From Blastococcus aggregatus (GTDB taxonomy: Bacteria > Actinomycetota > Actinomycetes > Mycobacteriales > Geodermatophilaceae), in NCBI RefSeq assembly GCF_900221005.1, contig NZ_OBQI01000005.1, positions 124,001-188,000 of the forward strand: a stretch of 64,000 nucleotides of DNA, written 5' to 3'. A program made the translations under genes and the position numbers. The notes under the pieces were generated by a model, which was given only the letters and a program-made list of their open reading frames with translations, was not told the DNA's origin and made no database searches. Shown piece by piece: positions 46,779-55,468 of the stretch; positions within the stretch are counted from its first letter, which is position 1; every line of letters begins with the position of its first letter.

Positions 46779-47355
46779 TCACGGCGCCCGTCGGGCGATG
46801 AGGACGCACTGCGGCACCGGGGCCGCCGCGCTGGTGGGCTCCGGGGCCGTGACCATCCGGGCGGCCGGGTCGAACCCCGCGCCGTCCAGCAGCCCTGCGA
46901 CGTCGTCCGGCTGGAGCCGGTGGAAGTCCAGCGACACCGCCCGGCCGAACGCCTCGGTGAGGTGCAGGGTGTCGTCCCCGACCTGGAACGCGATCAGCAC
47001 GTACCCCCCGGCCGGAGCACCCGGTGGAACTCCTCGAGCACCGCCCCCCGGTCCGGTCCGGGCACGTGGATGAGCGAGTACCAAGAGACCACGCCGGCCA
47101 GTTCGCCGTCCCGCCGGTCGAGGCTGCCCATCTCCCCCACGTCGAAGCCGAGGTGCGGATGCTCACGGCGTGCGAGGTCGACCATCGCCGAGGACAGATC
47201 GATGCCGCGCACGTCCAGGTGCAGCTCGGCGAACCCGGCCAGCAGAGCCCGGTCCAGCGGGGCCTGCGCGAGTTCGGCGCGGACGTCTCTGCGTACTCGC
47301 CGGCGACGGCGTCGTAGCCGCTCCGCGCCGCCGTCAGGTGCGCCGGCTCGTCCAC
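46779..47355 (-). pseudogene. Decayed class I SAM-dependent methyltransferase
   Basis: Family-like protein is readable only by using three frames. From GTG 47355 one frame gives DEPAHLTAARSGYDAVAGEY, then near 47283-47290 the frame shifts to one reading ELAQAPLDRALLAGFAEL. There the text jumps straight to LDVRGIDLSSAMVDLARR, so the glycine-rich SAM-binding motif I expected in between is missing (an in-frame loss of roughly 80 bases around 47215-47232). A third lesion is a 6-G run at 47004-47009 (7 G would keep frame), after which GYVLIAFQVGDDTLHL continues to the stop at 46779. It follows coaE by 9 bases. Independent lesions make sequencing error an unlikely sole cause. Confidence 0.85.
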
Positions 47356-47364
47356 GACGGGCGG

Positions 47365-47961
47365 CTAACCGCGGGCAGGCTCGACCCGCTCCACCCAGAA
47401 GCGCTCCACCTGCTCGGCCAGCTGCTCGCGCGTCCCGCTGTTGTCCAGCACGACGTCGGCCGCCGCGCGGCGCTGCTCGTCCGTCGCCTGCGCCGCGATG
47501 CGGGCGCGGGCGTCGGCTTCGGGCAGCCCGCGCTCCCCCAGCCGCGCCAGCCGGATGTCCAGCCCGGCCTCGACGACGAGCACGAGGTCGTAGGAGCCCG
47601 CCTGGCCGGTCTCGACCAGCAGCGGGACGTCGTTGACGAGGACGGCGTCCGCCGGTGCGCCGGCGGCCAGCTCGACGGCCCGGTCGCGCACCAGCGGGTG
47701 GACGATGGCGTCCAGCCGCGCCCGGGCCGCGGGGTCGGAGAAGACGACGGCGGCCAGCGCCGGGCGGTCCAGCGAGCCGTCGGCGGCGAGGACGCCGTTC
47801 CCGAACGCCTCGACGACGGCGGCCAGGCCCGGGGTCCCGGGTTCGACGACCTCCCGCGCGATCCGGTCGGCGTCGATGACGACCGCCCCGCGCGCGGCCA
47901 GCAACGCCGACACCGTGCTCTTCCCCGAGCCGATCCCACCGGTCAGTCCGATCCGCAGCAT
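47365..47961 (-). CDS. coaE: Dephospho-CoA kinase
   Basis: CoaE performs the last step of CoA biosynthesis. The 198-residue protein has the P-loop GGIGSGKST near its start, the substrate-binding [10 protein letters not shown] and lid regions, and the [19 protein letters not shown] segment. ATG 47961 ([13 protein letters not shown]) matches the usual family start. The rpsA-coaE order is typical for actinobacteria (as at Rv1630-Rv1631), although here a small plus-strand gene separates them. Confidence 0.94.
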   Translation of the reverse strand: MLRIGLTGGIGSGKSTVSALLAARGAVVIDADRIAREVVEPGTPGLAAVVEAFGNGVLAADGSLDRPALAAVVFSDPAARARLDAIVHPLVRDRAVELAAGAPADAVLVNDVPLLVETGQAGSYDLVLVVEAGLDIRLARLGERGLPEADARARIAAQATDEQRRAAADVVLDNSGTREQLAEQVERFWVERVEPARG

Positions 47962-48107
47962 GTGCGCAGAGTAGCGACAGGACGCGCGGAACATCACGGA
48001 CAGGTAACACGGGCCAGGGCCCTCGGCGCGTCGCACGAGTCCCACCAGTCACAGCACTAACTTCGGCCACGGCGATCTTCCCCCGCCGAGAGAGGCAGGA
48101 CCCCACC

Positions 48108-48383
48108 ATGTCGCGTCACAGGCCCGCTGCTGACTCCCCGTCCACCCGCGCCACCTCCCGTGGCGCCGGCCGGCACCGCACGGGTTCCCCCGCGGGTGTG
48201 CCGTGCGCGGACATCCCCGCGGTGCGCGAGCGCATGGCGTTCCAGCGCCCTCAGAGCGGACCGCGCAACGCCTTCCTGCGCTGGCTGGTGCAGACTCCCC
48301 CCGCCGGGCGGCACACCTGGACGTTCCTCGCCGGCAACGGCGGTCGTCCGCGCACCGCGTTCGCGATCATCCTCAGCCTCTGA
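48108..48383 (+). CDS. Small basic protein of unknown function
   Basis: The 91-residue frame starts at ATG 48108, preceded by GAGAGGCAGGA, and shows strong G/C at third codon positions across its whole length. It is rich in Arg, Pro and Ser. The C-terminal part has TWTFLAGNGGRPRTAF and ends AIILSL. No domain is recognised. A strong hairpin terminator follows 11 bases after the stop, and it lies alone between coaE and rpsA, both on the other strand. I consider it real but unidentified; DNA-binding or RNA-binding is possible from the charge, but nothing shows it. Confidence 0.6.
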   Translation: MSRHRPAADSPSTRATSRGAGRHRTGSPAGVPCADIPAVRERMAFQRPQSGPRNAFLRWLVQTPPAGRHTWTFLAGNGGRPRTAFAIILSL

Positions 48384-48394
48384 CCCACGCGTAG

Positions 48395-48423
48395 AGGCCC
48401 CGTGGACGCCGTCCACGGGGCCT
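48395..48423 (+). terminator. Terminator of the small gene
   Basis: A perfect 13-bp stem (AGGCCCCGTGGAC with GTCCACGGGGCCT) and a 3-base loop are followed by TTCGCG. It lies 11 bases after the stop of the 91-residue gene. Confidence 0.85.
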
Positions 48424-48452
48424 TTCGCGTGCGCGCTGCCCACGGCGGGGCG

Positions 48453-48501
48453 TGAACCACCGAGGCCCAGAACCTGTCCGGTTCTGGGCCTCGGTGGTTC
48501 A
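48453..48501 (-). terminator. Terminator of rpsA (22-bp perfect stem)
   Basis: A perfect 22-bp inverted repeat (arms 48453-48474 and 48480-48501) with a 5-base loop TGTCC starts 14 bases after the rpsA stop. It is one of the strongest hairpins in the window. It also faces the small gene's terminator, so the region isolates the two convergent transcripts. Confidence 0.88.
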
Positions 48502-48514
48502 GAGCTGTTCCTGC

Positions 48515-49984
48515 TTACTCGCCGCCGGCGAGCTTGGCCCGCAGCGCGGCCAGGGCCTCGTCGCTGGCCAGCGTGCCGCCGGTGCTGGCCGGGGCGTCCG
48601 GACCAGCAGCGTCGTCGCTGGAGTAGCTGCCACCGGCCGCAGCCTCGGCGTCGGCCTCCTTGGCCGCCGCGATCTGCTTGCGGTGCGCCTCGAAGCGGGC
48701 CTGAGCCTCGGCGTACTGGCGCTCCCAGGTCTCGCGAGCCTCGTCGAAGCCCTCGAGCCACTCACCCGTCTCGGGGTCGAAGCCCTCGGGGTAGATGTAG
48801 TTGCCCTGGTCGTCGTAGGACGCCGACATGCCGTAGGCGGCCGGGTCGAACTGCTCCTCGTCGCCGACGACGCCCTCGTTGGCCTGCTTGAGCGAGAGCG
48901 AGATGCGGCGACGGTCCAGGTCGATGTCGATGACCTTGACCAGGAGCTCGTCGCCGACCTGCACGACCTGCTCCGGGATCTCCACGTGGCGCTCGGCCAG
49001 CTCGGAGATGTGCACCAGGCCCTCGATGCCCTCGTCGACGCGCACGAACGCACCGAAGGGAACCAGCTTGGTGACCTTGCCCGGGACGACCTGCCCGATC
49101 TGGTGGGTCCGGGCGAACTGACGCCACGGGTCCTCCTGCGTCGCCTTCAGCGACAGCGAGACCCGCTCGCGGTCCAGGTCGACGTCGAGGACCTCGACGG
49201 TGACCTCCTGGCCGACCTCGACGACCTCGGACGGGTGGTCGATGTGCTTCCAGGACAGCTCGGAGACGTGCACCAGGCCGTCGACGCCGCCCAGGTCCAC
49301 GAAGGCACCGAAGTTGACGATCGAGGAGACGACACCCGTCCGGACCTGGCCCTTGGCGAGCTTGTTGAGGAACTCGCTGCGGACCTCGGACTGGGTCTGC
49401 TCCAGCCACTGGCGACGCGAGAGCACGACGTTGTTGCGGTTCTTGTCGAGCTCGATGATCTTCGCCTCGAGCTCGCGGCCCACGTAGGGCTGGAGGTCGC
49501 GGACGCGGCGCATCTCGACCAGCGAGGCCGGGAGGAACCCGCGGAGACCGATGTCCAGGATGAGGCCGCCCTTGACGACCTCGATGACGGTGCCGGTGAC
49601 GACCTCGTCGGCTTCCTTCTTGGCCTCGATCGTGCCCCAGGCGCGCTCGTACTGTGCGCGCTTCTTGGAGAGGATCAGCCGCCCTTCCTTGTCCTCCTTC
49701 TGGAGAACCAGGGCTTCCACCTCGTCGCCGACCTTGACGACCTCGTTGGGGTCGACGTCGTGCTTGATGGAGAGCTCGCGCGAGGGGATGACGCCCTCGG
49801 TCTTGTAGCCGATGTCCAGCAGCACCTCGTCCCGGTCGACCTTGACGATGACGCCCTCGACGATGTCGCCATCGTTGAAGTACTTGATCGTCGCGTCGAT
49901 GGCGGCGAGGAAGTCCTCGGCGCTACCGATGTCGTTGATGGCGACCTGGGGGGTGCTGGAAGGACGGACCTGAGTGGAGGTCAT
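48515..49984 (-). CDS. rpsA: 30S ribosomal protein S1
   Basis: S1 helps mRNA binding to the ribosome. The 489-residue protein has four S1 (OB) domains: residues about 38-107, 125-190, 211-279 and 296-365, recognisable by patterns such as GFLPASLVEMR, GAFVDLGGVDGLVHVSELSW and GAFVRVDEGIEGLVHISELA. The acidic, alanine-rich C-terminal tail is typical of actinobacteria. It starts at ATG 49984 and is followed by the 22-bp terminator. Confidence 0.96.
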   Translation of the reverse strand: MTSTQVRPSSTPQVAINDIGSAEDFLAAIDATIKYFNDGDIVEGVIVKVDRDEVLLDIGYKTEGVIPSRELSIKHDVDPNEVVKVGDEVEALVLQKEDKEGRLILSKKRAQYERAWGTIEAKKEADEVVTGTVIEVVKGGLILDIGLRGFLPASLVEMRRVRDLQPYVGRELEAKIIELDKNRNNVVLSRRQWLEQTQSEVRSEFLNKLAKGQVRTGVVSSIVNFGAFVDLGGVDGLVHVSELSWKHIDHPSEVVEVGQEVTVEVLDVDLDRERVSLSLKATQEDPWRQFARTHQIGQVVPGKVTKLVPFGAFVRVDEGIEGLVHISELAERHVEIPEQVVQVGDELLVKVIDIDLDRRRISLSLKQANEGVVGDEEQFDPAAYGMSASYDDQGNYIYPEGFDPETGEWLEGFDEARETWERQYAEAQARFEAHRKQIAAAKEADAEAAAGGSYSSDDAAGPDAPASTGGTLASDEALAALRAKLAGGE

Positions 49985-50027
49985 GTGGTTGGTTGCTCCG
50001 GACGGTTTATGCGTAGGGACAGGGGAA

Positions 50028-50049
50028 CCCGTGGCCTCGGGGCCACGGG
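50028..50049 (-). promoter_or_regulatory. Hairpin in the rpsA 5' leader
   Basis: A perfect 9-bp stem (CCCGTGGCC with GGCCACGGG) and a TCGG tetraloop lie 43-65 bases upstream of the rpsA start, on the transcribed leader. It could take part in autogenous control of S1, known for rpsA in other bacteria, but no motif identity is claimed. Confidence 0.5.
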
Positions 50050-50203
50050 GTGTTCAGCGGGGAGAGCCGACTCTGGCGTTCCGTGTGGGGAAAACCACGA
50101 CAGACCTCTGGCGCATTCCTCATGGTACGGACGTGGGCACGTCCGGGTCCACCTGGGTGCGCGCCCCTCTGCCACCCCGGCGGCGTGTCACCATCGGCGT
50201 GTC

Positions 50204-51058
50204 ATGAGCGCATCCACGCCGCCCCGGAGCGGGCTGCCCCTCGGCAGCGACGGCTACCCCGCGGCCGGCGGTGTGGCCCGCCGCCCGGCCGGCCAGGACG
50301 AGTCGGCCCGCGCCAACCGGCACTGGTGGGACGCCGCCGCGCCCGCCTACCTCGCCGAGCACGGCTCGGACCTCGGCGACGCCGACTTCCTCTGGTGCCC
50401 GGAGGGTCTGCGCGAGGCCGACGCCCGGCTGCTGGGGGACGTCGCGGGGCGGCGCGTGGTCGAGATCGGCTGCGGCTCGGCGCCCTGCGCGCGCTGGCTG
50501 GCCGGCGAGGGCGCCGACGTCGTGGCGCTGGACGTCTCCGCGGGCATGCTCGCCCGCGCCGTCGAGCTGAACCGGGCCACCGGCCTCGCCGTCCCGCTGC
50601 TGCAGGCCGACGCCGGTGCGCTGCCGCTGGCCACGGCGTCGATGGACCTCGCGTGCTCCGCGTTCGGCGGCCTGCCCTTCGTCGCCGACGCGCGGGCCGT
50701 GCTGGCCGAGGTGGCGCGGGTGCTGCGGCCGGGCGGCCGGTTCGTCGCCTCGGTGAACCACCCGATGCGCTGGCCCTTCCCGGACTCCCCCGACCCCGAG
50801 GACCTGCAGGTCACCTCGTCCTACTTCGACCGGCGGCCCTACGTCGAGACCGACGGCTCGGGCAGCACGGTCTACGTCGAGCACCACCGGACGGTCGGCG
50901 ACTGGGCGCGGGCCGTCGTCGGCGCGGGGCTGGTGCTCGAGGACCTGGTCGAGCCGGAGTGGACGCCCGGCCGGACCCAGACCTGGGGTCAGTGGTCCCC
51001 CGAGCGCGGCGCCCTCGTCCCGGGCACGCTGATCCTGGTCTGCAGCACGCCCGCCTGA
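50204..51058 (+). CDS. Class I SAM-dependent methyltransferase
   Basis: The 284-residue protein begins at ATG 50204. It has motif I VVEIGCGSAPCARWLA, motif II ALDVSAGML, motif III LPLATASMDLACSAFG and motif IV RVLRPGGRFVAS, so the SAM fold is intact. The N-terminal tail (about 1-30) is disordered. Substrate unknown. It is divergent from rpsA, 219 bases apart. Confidence 0.85.
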   Translation: MSASTPPRSGLPLGSDGYPAAGGVARRPAGQDESARANRHWWDAAAPAYLAEHGSDLGDADFLWCPEGLREADARLLGDVAGRRVVEIGCGSAPCARWLAGEGADVVALDVSAGMLARAVELNRATGLAVPLLQADAGALPLATASMDLACSAFGGLPFVADARAVLAEVARVLRPGGRFVASVNHPMRWPFPDSPDPEDLQVTSSYFDRRPYVETDGSGSTVYVEHHRTVGDWARAVVGAGLVLEDLVEPEWTPGRTQTWGQWSPERGALVPGTLILVCSTPA

Positions 51059-51158
51059 CGCATCGCGCCGATCGGTCTGTCCGCAGCGCCCCGACGCGGG
51101 GACACTGGGCCCGTCGGCCGGCCCGCCCGGAGCCGGCCACCTCCCCGAGGGAGCAGAC

Positions 51159-51410
51159 ATGGCCTTGTTCATGGACGTGCACAACCACGTCGAGGGGCTC
51201 ACCGCCGAGGCGGTCCAGGGGGCGCACCAGCGAGACCTCGAGGTGCAGGCGCGGTACGGCGTGGACTACAAGCAGTACTGGTTCGACGAGGCCAGCGGCA
51301 AGGTGTTCTGCCTCGTCGAGGCACCGGATGCTGACGCGGCAGCGGCGGTGCACCGCGAGGCGCACGGTCTGGTCGCCGACGACATCACACCGGTGAACCA
51401 GGGCAGCTGA
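51159..51410 (+). CDS. SCO4226-family nickel-binding protein (DUF4242)
   Basis: The 83-residue protein with KQYWFDEASGKVFCLVEAPD and HREAHGLVADDI matches the DUF4242/SCO4226 family, small dimeric proteins in which nickel binding has been reported for the Streptomyces member. ATG 51159 has GAGGGAGC upstream. It stands between a methyltransferase and a phosphatase gene on the same strand. Confidence 0.8.
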   Translation: MALFMDVHNHVEGLTAEAVQGAHQRDLEVQARYGVDYKQYWFDEASGKVFCLVEAPDADAAAAVHREAHGLVADDITPVNQGS

Positions 51411-51463
51411 TCCGCAGGGGCTCGGACCTGCCGCCGGCAGCCGGCGCACGATCGACTGCCGGC

Positions 51464-52054
51464 GTGCAGATCTACGTGGTGACACATGCCGAGGTCGCCG
51501 TCGACCCCGCCGTGCCGGTTCCGGAGTGGGGCCTGTCCGCCGCCGGTCGCGCCCGTCTGACCCATCTGGTGGCGCAGCCGTGGGTGCCGACGCTGACCGG
51601 TGTGGTCAGCAGCGCGGAGCGCAAGGCGCTGCAGACCGCCGAGGTGCTGGCGGACGCGGCGGGGCTCCCGGTCGGGGTGGACGAGGAGCTCGGCGAGAAC
51701 GACCGGTCCTCGACCGGCTACCTCCGGCCCGAGGAGTTCGAGGCAGTGGCCGACGCGTTCTTCGCCCGCCCGGAGGAGAGCGTGCGGGGATGGGAGCGGG
51801 CCGTCGACGCCCAGCGGCGCTTCGTGGCCGCGGTGCAGCGGGCGGTGGCGGGCGCCACGGGGGACGTCGCGGTCGTCGCCCACGGCGCGGTCGGTGCGCT
51901 CCTGCTGTGCTCGTTGCTCGGCGTGCCCGTCGACCGCCGCTACGACCAGCCCGGCCAGGGCAGCTTCTTCCGCTTCGACGCCGTCACGGGGCGGGTGCTG
52001 CACGGCTGGCAACGCCTCGACGGGGCGGTCCGGGACGCAGCTCTGGGCCTCTAG
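51464..52054 (+). CDS. Histidine phosphatase-superfamily protein with altered RHG motif
   Basis: The 196-residue protein starts at GTG 51464 (VQIYVVTHAEVAVD). The canonical LxRHGE is here VTHAE, so Arg and Gly of the RHG motif are lost while His is kept. The other conserved parts are present: SSAERKALQTAEVLA, ENDRSSTGY and VVAHGAVGALL with the second His. Some actinobacterial members carry a comparable THPE motif, so activity may be retained or altered. Substrate unknown. Confidence 0.8.
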   Translation: MQIYVVTHAEVAVDPAVPVPEWGLSAAGRARLTHLVAQPWVPTLTGVVSSAERKALQTAEVLADAAGLPVGVDEELGENDRSSTGYLRPEEFEAVADAFFARPEESVRGWERAVDAQRRFVAAVQRAVAGATGDVAVVAHGAVGALLLCSLLGVPVDRRYDQPGQGSFFRFDAVTGRVLHGWQRLDGAVRDAALGL

Positions 52055-52113
52055 TCGAGGGTCAGACTCTGCGTCGAGGTCCGCGGTGCGCGACCGGGGT
52101 CGTCGTCACGGCC

Positions 52114-52653
52114 TCAGCCCTCGGCCAGGGCGCGGGCGTACCGGCGGCGGTACCGGCGCTGGGCCACCAGGACTGCGGGGAAGGCCAGGCGCCATCGACC
52201 GGAGCCGGGTGCGGTCACCGACCGCAGCGTCAGCCGGACGACACCGTCCTCGTCACGGTGCAGCACGAAGGCCTCCTCGCCCGAGACCGGGTGACCCTCC
52301 AGCGTGCCGTAGGCGAAGCCGCAGCGGTCCGGCCGGTCGACGACCGCGATCACGCGGGCCGGCTCCCGGATCCGGAGCGGGCCGACAGCGGCCAGGAGCC
52401 AGTAGTCGGCGCCGTTCCGCACGCCCGGGTCGGCCCCGGACGCGGGCTCGACCGCGAAGCCACTGCGGGTCTTCACCCCCCAGGAGAGCAGCGCCGCCTT
52501 CGCCTGCCCCCAGCACTCGTCGCCCTGGCCGACCAACACGGACCGCTCGTAGGCTCGGCGCCCGGCGGGCGCCGACCACTGCTGCTCCCCCGGCGCCGTC
52601 ACCCCGGCCGGGCCGTAGGTCAGCGACCGGGCCGCGAGCTCCCCGGGCACCAT
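52114..52653 (-). CDS. DUF1990 family protein
   Basis: The 179-residue protein starts at ATG 52653 and lies 2 bases after the polA stop. It begins MVPGELAARSLTYGPAGVT; the DUF1990 pattern WGVKTRSGF, YGTLEGHPVSGEEAF and VTAPGSGRWRL is readable. The family is unknown, found often in actinobacteria. Co-transcription with polA is likely from spacing. Confidence 0.78.
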   Translation of the reverse strand: MVPGELAARSLTYGPAGVTAPGEQQWSAPAGRRAYERSVLVGQGDECWGQAKAALLSWGVKTRSGFAVEPASGADPGVRNGADYWLLAAVGPLRIREPARVIAVVDRPDRCGFAYGTLEGHPVSGEEAFVLHRDEDGVVRLTLRSVTAPGSGRWRLAFPAVLVAQRRYRRRYARALAEG

Positions 52654-52655
52654 CC

Positions 52656-55394
52656 CTAGTGCGCGGCCTCGTCCCAGGTGCGGCCGGAGCCGACCGAGAC
52701 CTCGAGCGGGACCGACAGCTCGGCAGCGCCGGCCATCTCGCGCCGCACCAGCGCCTCCAGCGTCTCCCGCTCCCCCGCCGCGACCTCGAACACGAGCTCG
52801 TCGTGCACCTGGAGCAGCATCCGCGAGCGCAGCCCCTCGGCGGCGATCGCCTTCTCCACGTTCAGCATCGCGACCTTGATGACGTCGGCCGCCGAACCCT
52901 GGATGGGTGCGTTGAGCGCCATGCGCTCGGCCATCTGCCGGCGCTGCCCGTTGTCGCTGGTGAGGTCGGGCAGGTAGCGCCGCCGACCCAGGGTCGTCTC
53001 GGTGTAGCCGGTCTGCCGGGCGTCGTCCACGACGCCGTCGAGGTAGTCGCGGATGCCGCCGAAGCGCTCGAAGTAAGCGTGCATCTGCTCGCGGGCCTCC
53101 TCCACGGAGATGCGCAGCTGCCCGGACAGCCCGTAGGCGCTCAGCCCGTAGGCCAGGCCGTAGCTCATCGCCTTGATCCGGCGGCGCATCTCCGGGTCGA
53201 CCTCGGAGATCGGGATGTCGAAGGCCCGGGAGGCGACGAAGGAGTGCAGGTCCTCCCCCGACATGAAGGCCTCGATCAGCCCCTCGTCCTTGGAGAGGTG
53301 CGCCATGATCCGCATCTCGATCTGGCTGTAGTCCGCCGTCATCAGGGACTCGTAGCCCTGCCCGACGACGAACGCCTGCCGGATGCGCCGGCCCTCCGCG
53401 GTGCGGATCGGGATGTTCTGCAGGTTCGGGTCGGTCGAGGAGAGCCGGCCGGTCGCGGCGATCGTCTGCTGGAACGTGGTGTGGATCCGCGAGGCGTCGT
53501 CGACCATCGGGATCAGGCCGTCGATGACGGTGCGGAGCCGGGTGACGTCTCGGTGCCGGAGCAGGTGCTCGAGGAAGGGGTGCCCGGTCGAGGCGAGCAG
53601 CGAGGTCAGCGCATCGGCGTCCGTGGTGTACCCGGTCTTGTTCTTCTTCGTCTTCGGCAGCCCGAGCTCGTCGAAGAGCACCGCCTGCAACTGCTTGGGC
53701 GAGCCGAGGTTCACCTCGCGGCCGATCACCGCGTAGCACTCGGCCGCGGCCGCGGCGACGCCGTCGGCGAACTCCTTCTGCAGGTCGTGCAGGAAGTCCA
53801 GGTCGACGGCGATGCCCCGGTACTCCATCGCGGCCAGCACCCGGGTGAGCGGCAGCTCGATGCCGCCGAGCAGCGCGTCGCCGCCCTTCTCCCCCAGCAC
53901 CGTCTCCAACGCCTCGGACAGGTCGTTGACCGCCACGGCCTTGAGCGCGTCGGCGTGCGCGGCCTCGCGGGCGACGTCGTCCTCCGACGGGCCGAGCCCG
54001 TCCAGCGTGAGCTGGCCCTCGGGCTCCGCGGTGTCCTTGAGCTCACGGCGCAGGTAGCGCACGGCAAGGTCGCCGAGGTCGAAGGAGCGCTGCCCAGGCA
54101 TGGCCAGGTAGGCGGCGAGCGCGGTGTCGCTGGTGATGCCCGCGACCTCCCAGCCGCGGGCCCAGATCGCCAGCAGCGGCCCCTTGACCTCGTGCACGAC
54201 CTTGGGCACCGCGGCATCGGCGAGCCAGGCGGCCAGCGCCTGCTCGTCGGCGGCGTCCAGCTCGGGGCCGAGGTCGACGAACGTGGCGTGCCCGTCGCCC
54301 GCCGCGAGCGCGAGGCCGGTCAGCTCGCCGGTGCCGCGACCCCAGGTGCCGCGGAAGATCACCCCGGTGTGCCCGGTGCGGGTGTGCGCGTCCAGCCACT
54401 CCCCCAGCCCGCCGGCGGCCGGCTCGTCGAGCTCGACGTCGAAACCGCCCTCGACCTCGGGCTCGGCACTGGTGAGCGTGGCGAACAGCCGGTCGCGCAG
54501 TACCCGGAACTGCAGGTTGTCGAAGAGGGTGTGCACCTCGTTGCGGTCCCACGCCTGGACGGCGAGGTCCTGCGGACCGATCTCCAGCGGCACGACCCGG
54601 TCGAGCTCGGTGAGCCGGCGGTTCTGCATCACCGAGGAGAGGTGCTCGCGCAGCTTCTCCCCGACCTTGCCCTTGACGGTGTCGACCTGGTCGACGAGCT
54701 CGGCGAGCGAGCCGTACTCGCGGATCCACTTCGCGGCGGTCTTCTCCCCCACGCTGGGGATGCTGGGCAGGTTGTCGCTCGGGTCGCCCCGGAGCGCGGC
54801 GAAGTCCGGGTACTGCGTCGGGGTCAGGCCGTACTTCTCCTCGACCGCGGACGGGGTGAACCGGGTCATGTCCGAGACGCCCTTGCGCGGGTAGAGCACC
54901 GTCACGTGCTCGTTGACCAGCTGCAGCGCGTCCCGGTCGCCGGTGGCGATGAGCACGTCCATCCCCTGCTCGACCGCCTGCACGGTGAGCGTGGCGATGA
55001 CGTCGTCGGCCTCGTAGCCCTCAGCGGTGATCACCGGGACGCGCAGCGCGCCGAGCACCTCCTGGACGAGGCTGACCTGGCCCCGGAAGTCGGTCGGACT
55101 CTCGGCGCGATTGGCCTTGTACTCGGCGAAGATCTCGCTGCGGAACGTCTTGCGGCCGACGTCGAACGCCACGGCGAGGTGCGAGGGCTGCTCGTCGCGC
55201 AGGATGTTGATCAGCATCGACGTGAAGCCGTAGACGGCGTTGGTCGGCTGCCCCGTGGTGGTCGAGAAGTTCTCGACCGGCAGCGCGAAGAAGGCGCGGT
55301 AGGCCAGCGAGTGCCCGTCGAGGAGCAGGAGCCGCGGACGGACCCCCGGCATCGTGGGGACGGCGGGCGCTGAGGTGGAGACCGGAGCGGACAT
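52656..55394 (-). CDS. polA: DNA polymerase I
   Basis: PolA works in Okazaki fragment processing and repair. The 912-residue protein has the 5'-3' exonuclease domain (RLLLLDGHSLAYRAFFALP, TVQAVEQGMDVLIATGDRD, PSDNLPSIPSVGEKTA), a degenerate 3'-5' exonuclease domain (the DTET motif is replaced by GVIFRGTWG, so proofreading is expected to be absent as in mycobacteria) and the polymerase domain with SADYSQIEMRIMAH and MLLQVHDELVFE. It starts at ATG 55394, divergent from a thioesterase gene 74 bases away. Confidence 0.95.
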   Translation of the reverse strand: MSAPVSTSAPAVPTMPGVRPRLLLLDGHSLAYRAFFALPVENFSTTTGQPTNAVYGFTSMLINILRDEQPSHLAVAFDVGRKTFRSEIFAEYKANRAESPTDFRGQVSLVQEVLGALRVPVITAEGYEADDVIATLTVQAVEQGMDVLIATGDRDALQLVNEHVTVLYPRKGVSDMTRFTPSAVEEKYGLTPTQYPDFAALRGDPSDNLPSIPSVGEKTAAKWIREYGSLAELVDQVDTVKGKVGEKLREHLSSVMQNRRLTELDRVVPLEIGPQDLAVQAWDRNEVHTLFDNLQFRVLRDRLFATLTSAEPEVEGGFDVELDEPAAGGLGEWLDAHTRTGHTGVIFRGTWGRGTGELTGLALAAGDGHATFVDLGPELDAADEQALAAWLADAAVPKVVHEVKGPLLAIWARGWEVAGITSDTALAAYLAMPGQRSFDLGDLAVRYLRRELKDTAEPEGQLTLDGLGPSEDDVAREAAHADALKAVAVNDLSEALETVLGEKGGDALLGGIELPLTRVLAAMEYRGIAVDLDFLHDLQKEFADGVAAAAAECYAVIGREVNLGSPKQLQAVLFDELGLPKTKKNKTGYTTDADALTSLLASTGHPFLEHLLRHRDVTRLRTVIDGLIPMVDDASRIHTTFQQTIAATGRLSSTDPNLQNIPIRTAEGRRIRQAFVVGQGYESLMTADYSQIEMRIMAHLSKDEGLIEAFMSGEDLHSFVASRAFDIPISEVDPEMRRRIKAMSYGLAYGLSAYGLSGQLRISVEEAREQMHAYFERFGGIRDYLDGVVDDARQTGYTETTLGRRRYLPDLTSDNGQRRQMAERMALNAPIQGSAADVIKVAMLNVEKAIAAEGLRSRMLLQVHDELVFEVAAGERETLEALVRREMAGAAELSVPLEVSVGSGRTWDEAAH

Positions 55395-55468
55395 CGCCGT
55401 CGATCCTAGGTGCGGGCACCGACACCCGGGACCGGCCGACCCGCAGGGCCGGTGGCTACGGTGCCGGG

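Noticed and set aside
46779-47355. Programmed ribosomal frameshifting in the methyltransferase
   Set aside because: Two shifts plus loss of the SAM motif are needed; a G-run slip alone cannot restore function. Decay fits better.
48515-51058. Plus-strand 868-residue frame across rpsA
   Set aside because: Its first 580 residues are antisense to rpsA with Leu/Asp/Val-rich shadow composition; only the 3' part from 50204 is a real methyltransferase.
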